DNA from: an uncultured Selenomonadales bacterium
GTDB taxonomy: Bacteria; Bacillota; Negativicutes; Selenomonadales; Selenomonadaceae
NCBI GenBank assembly: GCA_946407095.1
Contig: CAMJMR010000015.1
Coordinates: 1 to 47,114, forward strand
Length of the DNA: 47,114 nucleotides
Direction: 5' to 3'
In this document: positions 8,027-15,098 of the stretch, one piece after another
How the letters are laid out: each line of letters opens with the position of its first letter
How positions within the stretch are numbered: the first letter of the stretch is position 1
Translations under genes and position numbers: made by a program
Notes under the pieces: model-generated
Told to the model about the DNA's origin: nothing
Seen by the model: only the letters and a program-made list of their open reading frames with translations
Databases searched by the model: none

Positions 8027-8974
8027 ATGAAGCTAAGGCGATTGCTCTGGGCGCTGCTCTTGATTTCCGCCGTAAGTCTTTCAAGTCTTTGCTCGGCAGC
8101 GGCGTTGAAGTACGGCGACAGAGGCGACGGGGTCAAAGAAATTCAAACGTATCTCATAGCGCAAAACCTTCTTCACGCGGAGGCTGACGGCGTCTACGGC
8201 TCGTCGACCGTCAATGCGATAAAAAATTTCCAAGAGGCTCTCGGTCTTGAAGTCGACGGCGTTTGCGGCGCGTTGACTTACAAAATCTTGCGGGCAGCCG
8301 CCTTCGACGAAATTGACATTAACACTTTCCAACTCGGCGATTACGTTCCCGATTATCAACTTCCCGCCGCGTCAAGCTCAAGCTCGGCAAGTTCGGTGCT
8401 AAGCGCGGTCAGCACCGTTAAGCAGGTTGCCGAATACGCGGGCGTCGGCGATATCATCAAGCTCGGCATGGAAGGCGACGGCGTTGTCGACCTCCAAAAT
8501 AAATTGATTGAGCTGGGCTACTACGAAGGCGATGCGCACGGCGTGGCGGACGCTTCGACGATTGGCGCGTTGAAAAATTTCCAGCGCAGTTGCGGCATTG
8601 CGGCGGACGGCATTTGCGGACGCAGAACTTATTCGGCACTTGACGGCAACGACGATTACAGCGGTGAAGACGAATTCGGCATTCCCGCCTACAGCCGCGT
8701 CGTCTACGTCGAGGCAACCGCCTACTCCAGCGCAGAGCCCGGCTTGAGTGCTTACACCGCCACGGGCGAAATTTGCCGCCGCGGGATTATCGCGACAGAC
8801 CCGAATTTCATTCCGCTCGGCACGCGGGTTTTCATTCCCGGCTACGGCTACGCTGTGGCAGCGGACATTGGCGGCGCGATTGTCGGCGATGTTGTCGACC
8901 TTGCGTTCGATTCCGTAGGCGAATGCCATGAGTGGGGACGCCGCGTCGTGCCCATGTACATTCTTGAAGATTGA
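8027..8974 (+). CDS. Secreted cell wall protein with two peptidoglycan-binding domains and a C-terminal 3D domain
   Basis: A 315-residue exported protein. The signal peptide covers about residues 1-26 (LLWALLLISAVSLSSLCSAAA). Two PG_binding_1 repeats follow (about 28-92, GDRGDGVKEIQTYLI..DGVYGSSTV; about 143-205, GMEGDGVVDLQNKLI..ADASTIGAL). The C-terminal 3D domain (about 228-313) has the three key Asp in TDPNFIPLGT, AADIGGAI and VDLAFD, as in MltA-like and SleB-associated enzymes. It probably cleaves or remodels peptidoglycan. ATG 8027 is preferred over the in-frame GTG 8018 because GGTGGAGG precedes it. It stands alone, with its own -10 box and terminator. Confidence 0.88.
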   Translation: MKLRRLLWALLLISAVSLSSLCSAAALKYGDRGDGVKEIQTYLIAQNLLHAEADGVYGSSTVNAIKNFQEALGLEVDGVCGALTYKILRAAAFDEIDINTFQLGDYVPDYQLPAASSSSSASSVLSAVSTVKQVAEYAGVGDIIKLGMEGDGVVDLQNKLIELGYYEGDAHGVADASTIGALKNFQRSCGIAADGICGRRTYSALDGNDDYSGEDEFGIPAYSRVVYVEATAYSSAEPGLSAYTATGEICRRGIIATDPNFIPLGTRVFIPGYGYAVAADIGGAIVGDVVDLAFDSVGECHEWGRRVVPMYILED

Positions 8975-8992
8975 TTCGTATCGTTACATAAG

Positions 8993-9027
8993 AAAATCCC
9001 TCGTCAATCGGCGGGGGATTTTTTTTT
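8993..9027 (+). terminator. Terminator after the 3D-domain gene
   Basis: AATCCCTCG pairs with CGGGGGATT across a short loop, followed by nine T residues, about 20 bp beyond the stop codon. Confidence 0.8.
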
Positions 9028-9036
9028 GCGAAGTCC

Positions 9037-9069
9037 TTGCTATCCCCCCCCCCCGCTGTGTGCTTTAAT
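9037..9069 (+). promoter_or_regulatory. Promoter with an 11-C tract in the spacer, candidate phase-variable switch
   Basis: TTGCTA (9037-9042) and TTTAAT (9064-9069) flank a 21-bp spacer that holds eleven consecutive C (9044-9054). The paralogous promoter at 10832-10859 has the same TTGCTAT and TTTAATG ends but a 16-bp spacer with only five C in a row. Loss of about 4-5 C would restore a 16-17 bp spacer. The sequence is seen; switching by slippage is inferred from known poly-C spacer switches. Confidence 0.65.
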
Positions 9070-9107
9070 GAATCGGGACAAACTTCAAGCACAAGGAGGA
9101 AAACTTC

Positions 9108-10037
9108 ATGAGCACAACGGATATTTTGAGTAAACTTTTGGCAGAAAGAAAAAATCTGATTTTGACGGGCGGCAGTGGCGATAAAAACATGGGCGCGTCA
9201 AGCGGCACGTCGGGCGGCAGTTCTTCTACCAGCGGCGGAGGCTCTTCGTCGAGCGGAAGCGGCTCTTCGTCAAGTGGCAGTGGCGGCTCTTCGTCAAGCG
9301 GAAGCGGCAGTTCAAGCGGAGGCAGCAACGGCACAAGCGGCACGACATCCTCGCACGGCACCGGCGCGACTTCCAACACGACGACGACCGCCAACAGCAG
9401 ATTCTACTACAACTACACGGGCGGCAATCAATTCATTTCAAGCTACACGTCGGAGCGGAAGATTATCTTCAATGCGACGTTCGCGGGCGCAACATTTGAC
9501 GGCGCGGGCAATTTTATCGTCAATTCAAATCTCGGCACGCTTACCGTCCAAAATGCTCGCGATAAAGTTATCGACCTGTCGACGGCGGACGGCGAGACTT
9601 TCGTTGCGGCTTACGAATCAAGCGTCCCGACAGTCCTTGACGGCAGAGGCATTGCGGGCTACGAAATAATCAGCGGCAGTGCGACGGGCTCCGATTTTAT
9701 TTTTGCAGGCGACGGCGGCAGCCAACTGTGGGGCGGCGCAGGCTTCGGCGCAGATGTTCTGACGGGCGGCGGCGGAACCGATATTTTCATCGGCGGCAAG
9801 TATCAGGGCGCGGACGTTTTCTATAACGCCTCCTCTGCCGACGTTGTGAACTTGAACGACACGACGCTTAGCGACATCGTTGCGGCCAGTGAGGCGAACG
9901 GCGTGATAGCTCTTGCCTTCAACACGGGCAATGCGGTTGCGATTCAGAGTTCGGAACTTTTGAGCGCGGCGGTTGTCTTGGCGGATGGCTCGGCTTATCG
10001 CTTCAATCACGTGACTAAATCTTGGCAGGGCGCGTAA
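9108..10037 (+). CDS. RTX-like Gly/Ser-rich repeat protein, paralogue 1
   Basis: A 309-residue protein without a Sec signal peptide. Residues about 24-90 are a low-complexity Gly/Ser linker (SSSGSG repeats). A beta-rich middle follows, then a C-terminal module from about residue 200: GGSQLWGGAGFGADVLTGGG and DIFIGGKYQGADVF, resembling hemolysin-type GGxGxD nonapeptides. The end is QSSELL..LADGSAYRFNH..WQGA, shared with the next two genes. The family pattern suggests Ca2+-dependent folding and type I secretion through the C-terminus, but no ABC/HlyD/TolC genes lie nearby, so this is inference. AAGGAGG precedes the ATG. Expression may depend on the poly-C promoter upstream. Confidence 0.75.
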   Translation: MSTTDILSKLLAERKNLILTGGSGDKNMGASSGTSGGSSSTSGGGSSSSGSGSSSSGSGGSSSSGSGSSSGGSNGTSGTTSSHGTGATSNTTTTANSRFYYNYTGGNQFISSYTSERKIIFNATFAGATFDGAGNFIVNSNLGTLTVQNARDKVIDLSTADGETFVAAYESSVPTVLDGRGIAGYEIISGSATGSDFIFAGDGGSQLWGGAGFGADVLTGGGGTDIFIGGKYQGADVFYNASSADVVNLNDTTLSDIVAASEANGVIALAFNTGNAVAIQSSELLSAAVVLADGSAYRFNHVTKSWQGA

Positions 10038-10053
10038 AGTTGCACGCGACCGA

Positions 10054-10081
10054 TTGACAACGAAACCTCAATTAGTATAAT
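10054..10081 (+). promoter_or_regulatory. Consensus sigma-70 promoter of RTX-like paralogue 2
   Basis: A perfect TTGACA (10054-10059) and a perfect TATAAT (10076-10081) are 16 bp apart, 52 bp before the ATG at 10133. This is among the best promoter matches in the window and implies strong constitutive transcription. Confidence 0.85.
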
Positions 10082-10132
10082 CATTGCATACCCAAAAGGT
10101 TATTGGTTGTTTGTTTTGAAGGAGGCTTTTAC

Positions 10133-10756
10133 ATGGATTGGGACGATTTGGACGATTACTACGATTATGACGACTACGACGACGTGGACGACTACGACGA
10201 CTACTACGACTACGACGATGACGATGATGACGATGATGACGACGATACGCCGCTTACCACCTACGTGACAAACGACGGCGTCACGGTGACGGTCGTCGGC
10301 GAAGGAAACCATCAAGTCTGGTTGAGTAGCGGGGCTTACGGCACGGCGCAAAACATTAACGCAAATCCCTCGTGGGGTCAAAACGTTTTGGTCGGCAACT
10401 ACGCGGCGAATCTCATTGTGTCGGGCGCAGGTCAAAATAACTTGTGGGGCGGTCAAGACTACGCCAATGACATTTTGGTCGGCGGCTTGGGCTACGATAC
10501 TTTCCTCTGCGGCAAGAACGAAGGCTCCGATGTCGTCACCAATGCAGCCGCCGTCGATTCCGTCCGCTTGTACGACGCAACCTTGAGCGATATTGCTTTC
10601 ACGGCCTCGGACGGACGCGGCACTGTCGCCCTGCAATTTAAGAGCGGCAACATCCTTTCCGTGCAGAGTTCGGAACTTTTAAGTTCGGCGTTCGTTTTTG
10701 CGGACGGCTCGGCTTATCGCTTTAATCATGCCACTCAATCTTGGCAAGGCGCGTAA
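10133..10756 (+). CDS. RTX-like protein with an Asp/Tyr-rich N-terminus, paralogue 2
   Basis: A 207-residue protein starting at the ATG 7-8 bases after GGAGG; the longer frame from 10103 is rejected. The first 38 residues are almost only Asp and Tyr (DDYYDYDDYDD..., ending in eleven consecutive D), an extremely acidic tail that could bind Ca2+ or other cations. The rest matches the RTX-like paralogues: NNLWGGQDYANDILVGGLGY, then the shared end QSSELLSSAFVFADGSAYRF..WQGA. Protein function is not known. Its promoter is near consensus and a terminator follows. Confidence 0.75.
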   Translation: MDWDDLDDYYDYDDYDDVDDYDDYYDYDDDDDDDDDDDTPLTTYVTNDGVTVTVVGEGNHQVWLSSGAYGTAQNINANPSWGQNVLVGNYAANLIVSGAGQNNLWGGQDYANDILVGGLGYDTFLCGKNEGSDVVTNAAAVDSVRLYDATLSDIAFTASDGRGTVALQFKSGNILSVQSSELLSSAFVFADGSAYRFNHATQSWQGA

Positions 10757-10783
10757 AAAAAAATTTTTTGTAACGTCACGTTG

Positions 10784-10810
10784 CCCCGTCGAAAGGCGGG
10801 GATTTTTTTT
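10784..10810 (+). terminator. Terminator after RTX-like paralogue 2
   Basis: CCCCGTC and GGCGGGG pair around a GAAA tetraloop (one wobble), followed by a T8 tract after an A. It is about 28 bp past the stop codon. Confidence 0.85.
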
Positions 10811-10831
10811 TCAAGATTTAATATCCAATCC

Positions 10832-10859
10832 TTGCTATGCCCCCACAATATGTTTTAAT
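10832..10859 (+). promoter_or_regulatory. Promoter of RTX-like paralogue 3
   Basis: TTGCTA (10832-10837) and TTTAAT (10854-10859) are spaced by 16 bp. The boxes and flanks match the promoter at 9037-9069 apart from the C tract, so the two are paralogous. The gene it serves has lost its start. Confidence 0.65.
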
Positions 10860-10889
10860 GACAGCGAATTAAACTACAGGCAATATTGG

Positions 10890-12160
10890 TTGTACAAAGA
10901 CGACAGCGTTCTGGACAATGACCCGCTTGCAGACAACCCCGGCTATACGAATTCAAACAGCGGCGGCGGCGATATTTACAACGCAACCGCCAACAAAGTC
11001 TTGATCGGTACGGTTTACGCCGATTCGATTGCTAACCAAGACGGCGGCGACTGCGTAACGATAAACGCCGGCGCGGGTAACGATATCATCACCAATTCAA
11101 ACGGCGGTCACGTTTTAGGGCGTGTTGGTAAATTAACGAATGAGTAGTAAGGGACAGAGGCCGCCATGGATGGCGGCCGCCGGCAACAAAAACATGGAAG
11201 TTTTTTTGCCGGCACACACGGCTTCGGGTTGCGCGGACGTTTCGCCGGTGGACGGTTTCCGCCCCTGCGAGGCGGGTTTCTTTGCTACTTTCTTTCCCCG
11301 GTGAAAGAAAGTAGATTCTAAACGCCGAATCAGAATCGACAGACTCAATTTACCAACACGTCCTAATTCGTATGTTTGGCTCCAACAACACTCTGAACAT
11401 TGCGGGCGACAATTACTCAACAGCAATGAGCGGCGAGGACATCATTGTCACGGTTGGAAACGGCAAGATAACCCTTGGCGGCGACGGTAGAGACGGCAGA
11501 GAAATGCCGCAAATTGTCGCTACCTACGGCTCTTCAACCGTTCAAGCGGCGACACCCGTTGCCACGACGCCTGCCGCTACTTCAACCACGACGACGACTT
11601 CAACGCCGATTGTCTCAAGCGGTTACGTCTACGCGGGCGGCGACCAAGTCATCAGCAACTACGCGGGCGAACAAATCATGTTGGGCACGTCTCCGACGGG
11701 CGCGTTCTTCGGCGGCGGAAATTTCGCGCTGACTTCGGCGACGGGTACGCTCCTTATCCAAAACGCCAACGACAAGCTAATCAGTTTCACGGACGGCGCG
11801 GACACCCCTTATGCCAAGGCAGGCGTATGCGGCGACGGCGGCTCACAACTGTGGGGCGGCGCAGGCTTCGACGCGGATGTTTTGACGGGCGGCGGCGGCA
11901 CCGATATTTTTATCGGCGGCAAGTATCAGGGCTCGGATATTTTCTTTAACGCCTCCTCCGCCGACGTTGTGAACTTGAACGACACGACACTTAGCGATAT
12001 CGTTGCGGCAAGTGAGGCCAACGGCGTGATAGCTCTTGCCTTCAACACGGGCAACGTCGTAGCGGTTCAAAGTTCGGAACTTTTGAGTTCGGCGTTCGTT
12101 TTGGCTGACGGCTCGGCTTATCGCTTCAATCACGTCACAAAAGCTTGGCAAGGCGCGTAA
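10890..12160 (+). pseudogene. RTX-like protein, paralogue 3, broken by a MITE and 5' truncated
   Basis: The frame before the insertion reads NKVLIGTVYADSIANQDGGD and NAGAGNDIITNSNGGHVL, and the frame after it reads MFGSNNTLNIAGDNYSTAMS and on to the shared C-terminal module (YRFNHVTKAWQGA). Removing copy C with one TA (248 bp) joins the frames exactly at codon TTA 11115-11117 and ATT 11366-11368. No ATG with a ribosome binding site exists between the promoter and the coding part, so the 5' end was also lost; the listed start is only where homologous coding becomes clear. A protein from an internal start (ATG 11372) is conceivable but lacks a good Shine-Dalgarno. Its last 110 residues are nearly identical to paralogue 1, which suggests gene conversion or recent duplication. 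Confidence 0.8.
11118..11363 (+). mobile_element. Intact MITE, copy C, with terminal inverted repeats and a TA target duplication
   Basis: A 246-bp non-coding element. The left end GGGCGTGTTGGTAAATT and right end AATTTACCAACACGTCC are inverted repeats with one mismatch, flanked by TA on both sides (11116-11117 and 11364-11365). Inside, in order: GGCCGCCATGGATGGCGGCC hairpin (11160-11179); GCCGGCAA/TTGCCGGC hairpin with an AACATGG loop region (about 11181-11213); the GCGCGGACGTTTCGCCGG block; and the CTACTTTCTTTC/GAAAGAAAGTAG hairpin (11285-11314). It encodes no transposase. Excision with one TA restores the host reading frame, which proves it is an insertion. This is the reference copy for the family. 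Confidence 0.93.
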
Positions 12161-12181
12161 ATTTTTTCGACAACAAAAAAA

Positions 12182-12212
12182 AACCTTAAGCGCGACGCTT
12201 GAGGGTTTTTTT
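12182..12212 (+). terminator. Terminator after RTX-like paralogue 3
   Basis: AACCTTAAGCG pairs with CGCTTGAGGGTT around a CGA loop, followed by a T7 run. It lies 22 bp past the stop at 12160. Confidence 0.85.
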
Positions 12213-12213
12213 A

Positions 12214-12241
12214 TTGACGGAACGGGAATTTCGTTTACAAT
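12214..12241 (+). promoter_or_regulatory. rbgA promoter
   Basis: TTGACG (12214-12219) and TACAAT (12236-12241), spacer 16 bp, 20 bp before the rbgA start and directly after the preceding terminator. It probably drives rbgA, the CydC-like gene, the MsrA-like gene and the LCP gene. Confidence 0.7.
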
Positions 12242-12260
12242 GTTCGCGAAGGTGATTTTT

Positions 12261-13103
12261 ATGGAAAATTCTTTGCAATGGTTCCCAGGGCACATGCGCA
12301 AGGCGCAACGGCTGATTCTGGAAAATTTATCGCTCGTCGACCTGGTGATTGAACTTTTGGACGCGCGAATTCCGCTGAGCAGTCAAAACCCGATGCTACG
12401 CGAAATTATTCAAGACAAGCCGCGCCTAATCGTTTTGGGCAAGGCAGACCTGGCTGCGAACGTCGACGCATGGCTGAAACACTTCCGCGAAGAAAATCTT
12501 CCCGCCGCCGCCGTCGACGCTGTCAAAGGCACAGGCATTAAAAATTTAATCGCGCTCGCCAAAACGCTGACCGAATCGAAGACGCACAAGCTCGCAAAGC
12601 ACGGAGCCAAGCCGCGCGCCGCCCGCGTGATGATTGTCGGCATTCCGAACGTCGGCAAGTCTTCGCTGATAAATCGGCTGGCGGGCATGAATCACGCCAA
12701 GATTGAGAATCGCCCGGGTGTCACGCGCGCCAAGCAGTGGATTAAAATCGCTGACGGGCTCGACCTGCTCGATATGCCGGGCATTTTGTGGCCGAAGTTC
12801 GACGACGCCGATGTTGCGCTGAAACTCTCGTGGACTTACGCAATAAGCGATGAGATTCACGACCTTGAGCCGACCGTTTGCAAGTTGCTTGAGACTCTCG
12901 CCGCGAAATTTCCTGCAGGGCTTATCGAACGCTACAAGCTCGCCGACTTGCCGACTGACGGGCACGAACTCTTGAATCAAATCGGCTTGAAGCGCGGCTG
13001 CATTCGCAAGGGCGGCCTCCTCGACACCGACAAGGCTTTGCGGCTCGTCTTGAGCGAATTCCGCGCCGGCAAGCTCGGAAAGGTTATGCTCGATGAAATT
13101 TAA
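12261..13103 (+). CDS. rbgA: Ribosome biogenesis GTPase RbgA (YlqF)
   Basis: Circularly permuted GTPase needed for late 50S subunit assembly. The 280-residue protein shows the permuted order: LGKADL (G4, about 58-63), then AVKGTGI (G5), GIPNVGKSS (G1, about 126-134), GVT (G2) and DMPGILW (G3). The start WFPGHMRKAQ is diagnostic of the YlqF family. ATG 12261 follows GAAGGTGA; the upstream ATG at 12240 lacks a ribosome binding site. The C-terminal RNA-binding part (GCIRKGG..DTDKA) is present. It overlaps the next gene by 11 bp. Confidence 0.96.
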   Translation: MENSLQWFPGHMRKAQRLILENLSLVDLVIELLDARIPLSSQNPMLREIIQDKPRLIVLGKADLAANVDAWLKHFREENLPAAAVDAVKGTGIKNLIALAKTLTESKTHKLAKHGAKPRAARVMIVGIPNVGKSSLINRLAGMNHAKIENRPGVTRAKQWIKIADGLDLLDMPGILWPKFDDADVALKLSWTYAISDEIHDLEPTVCKLLETLAAKFPAGLIERYKLADLPTDGHELLNQIGLKRGCIRKGGLLDTDKALRLVLSEFRAGKLGKVMLDEI

Positions 13104-14559
13104 ATTTTTGCCCGCGATAGCCGCAAACGTGTCGGCAGCATTGAGTGAACTTTTGCTTATGGCGTCGTCGGCGTGGCTTATCGCGTCGGCGGCACTGCAC
13201 CCGCCGCTCAGCGCGCTGTCGGTGGGGATAACGCTTGTGCGGACGGCAGGCATTGCGCGGGCGGTCCTGCGCTACGCAGACAGATTCGTTTCGCACAAAA
13301 TAATTTTCAAGCTCTTCGACGACCTGCGCGGGGAAATTTTTTTGCGCGCCGCGAAAATCTTTCCGCTGAAGTCGGGACGCTCGCGCGAAGGGGAATTGTT
13401 GCACTCGCTGACGGTCTCCGCCGATTTGCTTAAGGATTTCCTGCCGCGCGTCGTGTTGCCGCTGTCGACCGCCTCGCTAGTGACGCTTTTGCTGACGTGT
13501 TTTTTATTTGAGCCGTTGAAAGTCTTCGCGCTGACTTTGCCCGCGATTTTGCTGGCGAACGTCCTGCTTGCCGCGCTGATTAAAATTGAACGGGCTGACG
13601 ACTCGGATTATCGCGGAAAGCTTTTGGACTTCAGCGACGGGCGCGACGAATTGAAAATCTTCGGCACGATGCCCGCGATTAAAGCCCTCGACCGTGCGGC
13701 GGAAAATTTCGGCTCGGAAAGTCTCAAGCTGACGGCTCGGCAAATAAATTTCGATACCGCCTTCCGAATCGGCAACGCGGCGGGATTTTTTTTTATTCTG
13801 TTGAAACTCGGCGCAGTTGTTGATACAATCGCCTTGACGGTTTGGAGTTTGATTTTCCTCGCGACGTTGGAAATTTTTAGTCAAATCCCGCCCGCCGTTC
13901 GCACCTTGAAAAAAATTCGCGCCGTTGAACTTGCAGACGAAAAATTTTTGCCGCCCGCGCAGATTGTCTCGACCGATAAGGCCGTCGAACTGCGCAACGT
14001 CACTTTCGGCTACGGCAGCGAAAAAATTTTCGACGACTTCAGCTTGACGATTGAGCGCGGCGAACGCGTTGCCGTTGTCGGCGAAAGCGGCGCGGGCAAA
14101 ACGACGTTGCTTTACCTGCTGATGAAACTTTTTCCGCCCGACAAAGGCACAATCGCGCTCGGCGGGACGATAGCGGCGTCGACGTTTGCCAATGTGATTT
14201 TCTCGGCTTCGATTCGCGAAAATTTCCGAATGCTCCACGGCGATATTGCCGACGAAAAAATTTTGGCGGCGTTGAAATTGTGCGGGCTTGACGGCTTCGA
14301 CCTTGACGCTCCAATCGGCGAGGACGGCGCAAATCTTTCGGGCGGCGAGCGCAATCGTTTGCAAGCGGCGTTGGCCGTGGCGAAGGACGCCGACATCCTG
14401 ATTCTCGACGAACCGACTGCAGGGCTCGACCGCCGCCGCGCAGATTGTCTGATTGAAAACCTTATCGCCGCCGCGCAGATTAAAAATCGCACGCTGATAA
14501 TCATAACGCACGACGATAATTATTTTTCGGAAATGGGGAGAGTAGAACTTGTACACTAA
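13093..14559 (+). CDS. CydC-like ABC half-transporter (membrane and ATPase domains)
   Basis: A 488-residue fusion of a membrane domain (about 1-285) and an ABC ATPase (about 298-488). The region AVLRYADRFVSH..KLFDDLRGEIFLRAA is typical of CydC, half of the thiol exporter CydDC. The ATPase has Walker A GESGAGKT (about 331), signature LSGGERNR (about 415), Walker B ILILDEP and the switch His in TLIIITHDD. No Q-loop glutamine is visible: between GTIALGG and FSASIREN the protein is shorter than the family and reads TIAASTFANVI. No cydD is next to it, and it is about 80 residues shorter than typical CydC. It overlaps rbgA by 11 bp and the next gene by 11 bp, so translation is probably coupled. Confidence 0.75.
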   Translation: MKFKFLPAIAANVSAALSELLLMASSAWLIASAALHPPLSALSVGITLVRTAGIARAVLRYADRFVSHKIIFKLFDDLRGEIFLRAAKIFPLKSGRSREGELLHSLTVSADLLKDFLPRVVLPLSTASLVTLLLTCFLFEPLKVFALTLPAILLANVLLAALIKIERADDSDYRGKLLDFSDGRDELKIFGTMPAIKALDRAAENFGSESLKLTARQINFDTAFRIGNAAGFFFILLKLGAVVDTIALTVWSLIFLATLEIFSQIPPAVRTLKKIRAVELADEKFLPPAQIVSTDKAVELRNVTFGYGSEKIFDDFSLTIERGERVAVVGESGAGKTTLLYLLMKLFPPDKGTIALGGTIAASTFANVIFSASIRENFRMLHGDIADEKILAALKLCGLDGFDLDAPIGEDGANLSGGERNRLQAALAVAKDADILILDEPTAGLDRRRADCLIENLIAAAQIKNRTLIIITHDDNYFSEMGRVELVH

Positions 14560-15079
14560 AAAAATTTACTTCAGCGGCGGGAACGTCAGCGAACTGCAAG
14601 AAATCTTCGCCGACGTGCCGGGCGTCGTGAAAGTTTTAATCGGGAGGCTGTCCGCCCGCAACGTCCACAGCTACGTTAATCACGAGCCGCAGACGCTAGA
14701 AAACATTCCCGCCGTCGAAATCGAATTCAACCCGAAGAAAATGGATTTGTCGATGCTCATGGACGTACTCTTCAACGTCCTCAATCCCTACGCCGACAAA
14801 ACTTTGGGCGTCTACTACGCGAGCGGCGAGGACGAGCCGCAAGTCGAATTGCACTTGAACTTTATCGCCAATCGCGGCAAAGAGCCCGTCGTTTCCAAGG
14901 CGTGTCTGACGATTAACGACCCGCACGTCGACAAGCCCGTTCGGAAATGCTACGCGCAAGTCGGACGGCTGACAAGCTTCGCTGCCGCGCCCGACGCCGA
15001 ACAATTTTTCCTCCGCAAACACCCCGAAATTAAAACCGACATTGACTTGACAAAGCTGAAGACTTCCCTTAGATTTTGA
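14549..15079 (+). CDS. MsrA-like protein lacking the catalytic cysteine
   Basis: The 176-residue protein follows the layout of peptide methionine sulfoxide reductase A. It has an N-terminal strand IYFSGGNVSELQEIFADVPG where MsrA has AGGCFWG..E..F..LPGV. Then comes AVEIEFNPKKMDLSMLMDVL (MsrA: AVEVEFDP..I.YE.LLDVF), LGVYYASGEDE (MsrA: YRSAIYY.SEEQ) and a C-terminal DAEQFFLRKHP (MsrA: AE.YHQ.Y). The catalytic Cys of GCFW is replaced by Asn, and the aromatic partner is gone. Two cysteines remain late in the chain. It is probably a non-enzymatic or altered homologue. The TTG start at 14549 has GGGGAG 8 bases upstream and overlaps the ABC gene. Confidence 0.65.
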   Translation: MYTKKIYFSGGNVSELQEIFADVPGVVKVLIGRLSARNVHSYVNHEPQTLENIPAVEIEFNPKKMDLSMLMDVLFNVLNPYADKTLGVYYASGEDEPQVELHLNFIANRGKEPVVSKACLTINDPHVDKPVRKCYAQVGRLTSFAAAPDAEQFFLRKHPEIKTDIDLTKLKTSLRF

Positions 15080-15098
15080 TTGAGGGGAGGTGAAAATC

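Noticed and set aside
9175-9669. Arg/Ala-rich plus-strand frame inside RTX-like paralogue 1
   Set aside because: It is the out-of-frame reading of the Gly/Ser-rich repeat codons and has no ribosome binding site.
10698-11147. Independent gene starting at ATG 10698
   Set aside because: Its first 60 residues overlap the end of paralogue 2 and its terminator in another frame. Only the later part matches RTX-like coding.
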